This document shows, in pieces, positions 18,322-20,903 of a stretch of 20,903 nt of DNA (positions are counted from its first letter, which is position 1; every line of letters begins with the position of its first letter). Source of the DNA: Lachnospiraceae bacterium UBA3316 (GTDB taxonomy: Bacteria; Bacillota; Clostridia; Lachnospirales; Lachnospiraceae); contig DESK01000002.1 in NCBI GenBank assembly GCA_002361955.1, positions 1-20,903 on the forward strand, written 5' to 3'. The translations under genes and the position numbers were made by a program. The notes beneath the pieces were generated by a model. It was not told the DNA's origin and did no database searches. It saw only the letters and a program-made list of their open reading frames with translations.

Positions 18322-20715
18322 TTACTCATGTTTGCCATGGCCAGTATAATCCAATTCTTTTTTTCGGTCAACTCCCCTCCCGTCCCAGAAGCGGCGTATT
18401 TTTTCCGTGGCATTCTTTGTGGTACAAAAGCTATAATCGGCCCATTCCCTGGGAAAAAGCTCCCGGTACTGCCGCCCGGCAAAACGCTCATCCAAAAGCA
18501 TGATCACTCCCTCGTCCTCATCTGTGCGGATGACACGGCCCGCGGACTGCAGCACCTTGTTCATCCCCGGGTAAAGATAGGCATAGGCAAAGCCGTCCTG
18601 CCCCTTCTCATCGTAGTAATTCTTCAGGATTTCCCGTTCATGGCAGACCTGGGGAAGTCCCGTGCCCACCACGGCCGCGCCGATCAGACGGTCACGTTTC
18701 AGGTCGATCCCCTCCCCGAAAATCCCTCCCATGACGCAGAAGCCCGCCAGACTCCTCTTTCCGTCCCGGGAGAAGGCCGCCAGAAATTCCTCTTTTTCCG
18801 TCTCCCCCATCCCGCTGTTCTGAACCAGGATTTCCGTATCACCGCCGTCAAGCTCCCGAAAACACTGCTCTACGTCCTGCAGCATCCGATAAGAGGGAAA
18901 AAAGATCAGATAATTGCCCTGCTTCTGCCCCACCAGCACCTGGATATATTCCGCGATCCTTCTGTATTCCTCGTATCCCCGTCTCGTATAGCGGCTGCTC
19001 ACATCCGTCCCCACCAGCAAGAGCTTCTTCTCCGGCCGGAAGGAGGACTTCGCGTACATGGTGTACGGCTCCTTTTCCGTTCCCAGCAGGCTGATATAGT
19101 AGCGCACCGGCAGCAGCGTGGCCGAAAAGAAAACGGCGCTTCTCCCCTTATCCATGCACTCCTGAAGATTGGCGGAGGGATCCACACAGAAAAGCTTCAC
19201 CATAAAACGCCCGTCCTCCAAAAGCTCTGTATAAATCACGTAATGCTCATCCAGCCTGTCGCAGATATCCAAAAAAGCGCGCACCGCAAAATACAGCTCC
19301 AGCACCTTCTCCCGCACCTCTCCCTGGGGCGCATCCTCCAGAAAGTTTTCCATCTCCCCGCTAAGGCCCATCAAAAGAGGGTACAGTTCATTCACATGGG
19401 GAAGAAGGCGATACGAGGGGCACTCCCGCTTCCACAGTAAAAGCTGTTTGTTGCACCGCTCAAGCTGCCTGGCAAGCTTTCGGCTGTGGTTCTTCACAGC
19501 CCGTTTCACCTCCAGAAAATCTTCCTTGATCAGCACGGCGCTGTACATCTCCCGCCCCCGTTCTACCAGGTTGTGGGCCTCGTCGATCAAAAACAGATAG
19601 TTTTCCTTTACTCCCTCGCCAAAAAACCGTTTCAGCCGTGCCCTGGGATCAAACACGTAGTTATAATCACAGATGACGGCGTCCACCCAGAGGGAAACGT
19701 CGAGAGACAGCTCAAACGGGCAGACCTGCCATTTTTCACTCTGGCGCAGAATCGCCTCCCGGGAAAAATCCTCCTGCTCCGTCACCATCTCATATACGGC
19801 GTCGTTCACCCTGTCAAAATGCCCTTTCGCGTAGGGGCAGTTTTCCGGATTGCAGGACGTCTCTTCGCAGACGCAGATTTTCTCCTTGGCTGTCAACGTC
19901 ACTACCTTATAAGACAGCCCCCTTTCTTTCATCAGGGAAAAGGTCTCCTCCGCCACCGTCCTGGTGATGGTTTTTGCCGTCAGGTAAAAAATCCGTTCTC
20001 CCAGACCCTCTCCCACAGCCTTTACCGCCGGAAACAGCGTGGAAATGGTCTTTCCCACCCCTGTGGGGGCCTGGATAAAGAGATTCCGTTTATGAAAAAT
20101 CGTGCGGTATACCCCCGCCGCCAGCTCTTTTTGCCCTTCACGGTACGGAAAGGGAAACTCCAGTTTTTTTATAGAAGCCGTCCGGATCTTTTTCCAGTGA
20201 AGCTCATATTCACACCATTTTTTATAGGCTTCCATGAGCCCGTCAAACCACCGGGCAAGCTCCGGAAAGGATTCCTGTTCCTGAAACCTGCGGATCTCCT
20301 CCGTCTCCAGGTTGCAGTAGGTCATCTGTACCGTGATCTCCTTCAGCCCTTTTTGCAGGCCATAGATATAGGCATAGCACTTCGCCTGGGCCAGATGAAC
20401 CGGCACAGGCTCCTCCACAAAAGCCAGCTCCCGATAGACGCCCTTAATCTCATCCACCAGAACTCCGTCCTGATTTTCCTGAATACCGTCTGCGCGCCCC
20501 TCCACAGTGACGGCAAACTCCCCGTATTCCACGCGGTGGCGCAGGGGAACCTCCGCCCGGTAGTCCGCCCCCATCTGCCCCTGGATCTTCCGATGGAGCC
20601 TGCTTCCGATCTGCATGGCCTCCGTGTCCTGCGGGCCTCCTCTTCTATTATCAATATCGCCGCTCCGCAGGATAAACTCTACCAGGCTGCGGACGGACAG
20701 TTTGATTTCTTCCAT
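18322..20715 (-). CDS. XPD/DinG-type DNA helicase with N-terminal PD-(D/E)XK nuclease domain
   Basis: A 797-aa superfamily 2 helicase. Residues 1-130 look like a Cas4/RecB-type PD-(D/E)XK nuclease fold: GRADGI (Asp76) and VDEIKG (Asp88, Glu89, Lys91). The helicase has Walker A QAPTGVGKT (215-223), the DEAH box LIDEAHNL, the SATLLP segment and motif VI QSAGRVIRTDEDEG. Four cysteines in CVCEETSCNPENCPY (281-293) lie where XPD-family enzymes bind a 4Fe-4S cluster, although the spacing is tight. It is probably a 5'-3' DNA helicase in repair or processing of damaged or structured DNA. Start at 20715 with GAGGAAG upstream. It has its own promoter, and the FeoA-FeoB fusion may be co-transcribed. Confidence 0.92.
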   Translation of the reverse strand: MEEIKLSVRSLVEFILRSGDIDNRRGGPQDTEAMQIGSRLHRKIQGQMGADYRAEVPLRHRVEYGEFAVTVEGRADGIQENQDGVLVDEIKGVYRELAFVEEPVPVHLAQAKCYAYIYGLQKGLKEITVQMTYCNLETEEIRRFQEQESFPELARWFDGLMEAYKKWCEYELHWKKIRTASIKKLEFPFPYREGQKELAAGVYRTIFHKRNLFIQAPTGVGKTISTLFPAVKAVGEGLGERIFYLTAKTITRTVAEETFSLMKERGLSYKVVTLTAKEKICVCEETSCNPENCPYAKGHFDRVNDAVYEMVTEQEDFSREAILRQSEKWQVCPFELSLDVSLWVDAVICDYNYVFDPRARLKRFFGEGVKENYLFLIDEAHNLVERGREMYSAVLIKEDFLEVKRAVKNHSRKLARQLERCNKQLLLWKRECPSYRLLPHVNELYPLLMGLSGEMENFLEDAPQGEVREKVLELYFAVRAFLDICDRLDEHYVIYTELLEDGRFMVKLFCVDPSANLQECMDKGRSAVFFSATLLPVRYYISLLGTEKEPYTMYAKSSFRPEKKLLLVGTDVSSRYTRRGYEEYRRIAEYIQVLVGQKQGNYLIFFPSYRMLQDVEQCFRELDGGDTEILVQNSGMGETEKEEFLAAFSRDGKRSLAGFCVMGGIFGEGIDLKRDRLIGAAVVGTGLPQVCHEREILKNYYDEKGQDGFAYAYLYPGMNKVLQSAGRVIRTDEDEGVIMLLDERFAGRQYRELFPREWADYSFCTTKNATEKIRRFWDGRGVDRKKELDYTGHGKHE

Positions 20716-20749
20716 GAAACTTCTTCCTCAATCATCACTTTTTATCTGT

Positions 20750-20781
20750 GCCAGGGGCTGCAAAACCTTCTTCCCCCTGGC
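20750..20781 (-). other. Leader hairpin before the helicase gene
   Basis: GCCAGGGG (20750-20757) and CCCCTGGC (20774-20781) are exact reverse complements with a 16-base loop. There is no T-run on the minus strand. It lies between the promoter and the ribosome site and may influence translation. Confidence 0.5.
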
Positions 20782-20793
20782 GCATCCGAGACA

Positions 20794-20822
20794 AGTATAC
20801 CCTGATTTTTCTCTACATTCAA
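20794..20822 (-). promoter_or_regulatory. Helicase promoter TTGAAT-N17-TATACT
   Basis: On the minus strand TTGAAT is at 20817-20822 and TATACT at 20794-20799, spacer 17, giving a leader of about 75 nt. Confidence 0.7.
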
Positions 20823-20903
20823 CTCTCCGCTTCACGTTGCGATAAACAAACCCTGCTGCCGTCCGGAGCTTTCCCGGTAAATCGGGTAGGACAATATGAA
20901 GTG

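Noticed and set aside
20823..20903. Possible end of another minus-strand gene at the right edge
   Set aside because: All three minus-strand frames stay open for some distance in these 81 bases and none shows a recognisable motif, so no coding call can be supported. A plus-strand ATG at 20896 has too little sequence to judge.

Overview
The window looks like a chromosomal segment of an anaerobic, low-to-mid GC Firmicute, most likely a Lachnospiraceae / Clostridium cluster XIVa gut bacterium. The reasons are the two Feo iron systems with a clostridial FeoB-associated Cys-rich peptide, a DUF3793 protein, a rubredoxin-containing rubrerythrin, strong GGAGG ribosome sites, TTGACA/TATAAT promoters and tRNA genes without encoded CCA. 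The taxon is inferred from gene content; no 16S is present. Nearly everything is on the minus strand; only the DtxR-type regulator and the KdpD/KdpE-like pair are on the plus strand.

Region 1 (1-881): the N-terminal part of a DegT/DnrJ-type sugar aminotransferase runs off the left edge. About 600 bases without a clear gene follow. They hold a strong minus-strand promoter about 130 bases before an intrinsic terminator (a candidate small RNA or attenuated leader), two further hairpins and a diverged 40-base direct repeat. Region 2 (882-5044): an iron-uptake operon, feoA-feoA-feoB-Cys-rich peptide-DUF3793, divergent from a DtxR-family repressor whose visible metal ligands are the iron-type set (Met, Cys, Glu, His). 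Palindromes of the form TTAGCATTTGCTAA sit on the feoA promoter, in its leader and again just before feoB, so the operon and its regulator form a self-contained iron switch. Region 3 (5045-7205): a MerR-type HTH-only protein, an unrecognised 299-aa protein and a rubrerythrin with a rubredoxin domain at both ends.

Region 4 (7290-9610): a complete monocistronic tRNA-Leu unit, then a two-component pair resembling KdpD/KdpE, in which the kinase lacks the usual N-terminal KdpD and UspA sensor domains and no kdpFABC genes are nearby. Region 5 (9608-15213): the most interesting block, a four-gene operon cysD - cysNC - CHR-family transporter - sulfotransferase. It has everything to import sulfate, activate it to PAPS and transfer the sulfuryl group to an acceptor, and no PAPS or sulfite reductase, so I infer a dedicated sulfonation pathway with an unknown product.

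Region 6 (15274-15764): a tRNA operon Gly-Arg-His-Gln with its own promoter and terminator. Region 7 (15765-20903): a PD-(D/E)XK/XPD-type helicase followed 36 bases later by a second FeoB, fused to an N-terminal FeoA domain and without the TTAGCA operators of the first Feo operon.
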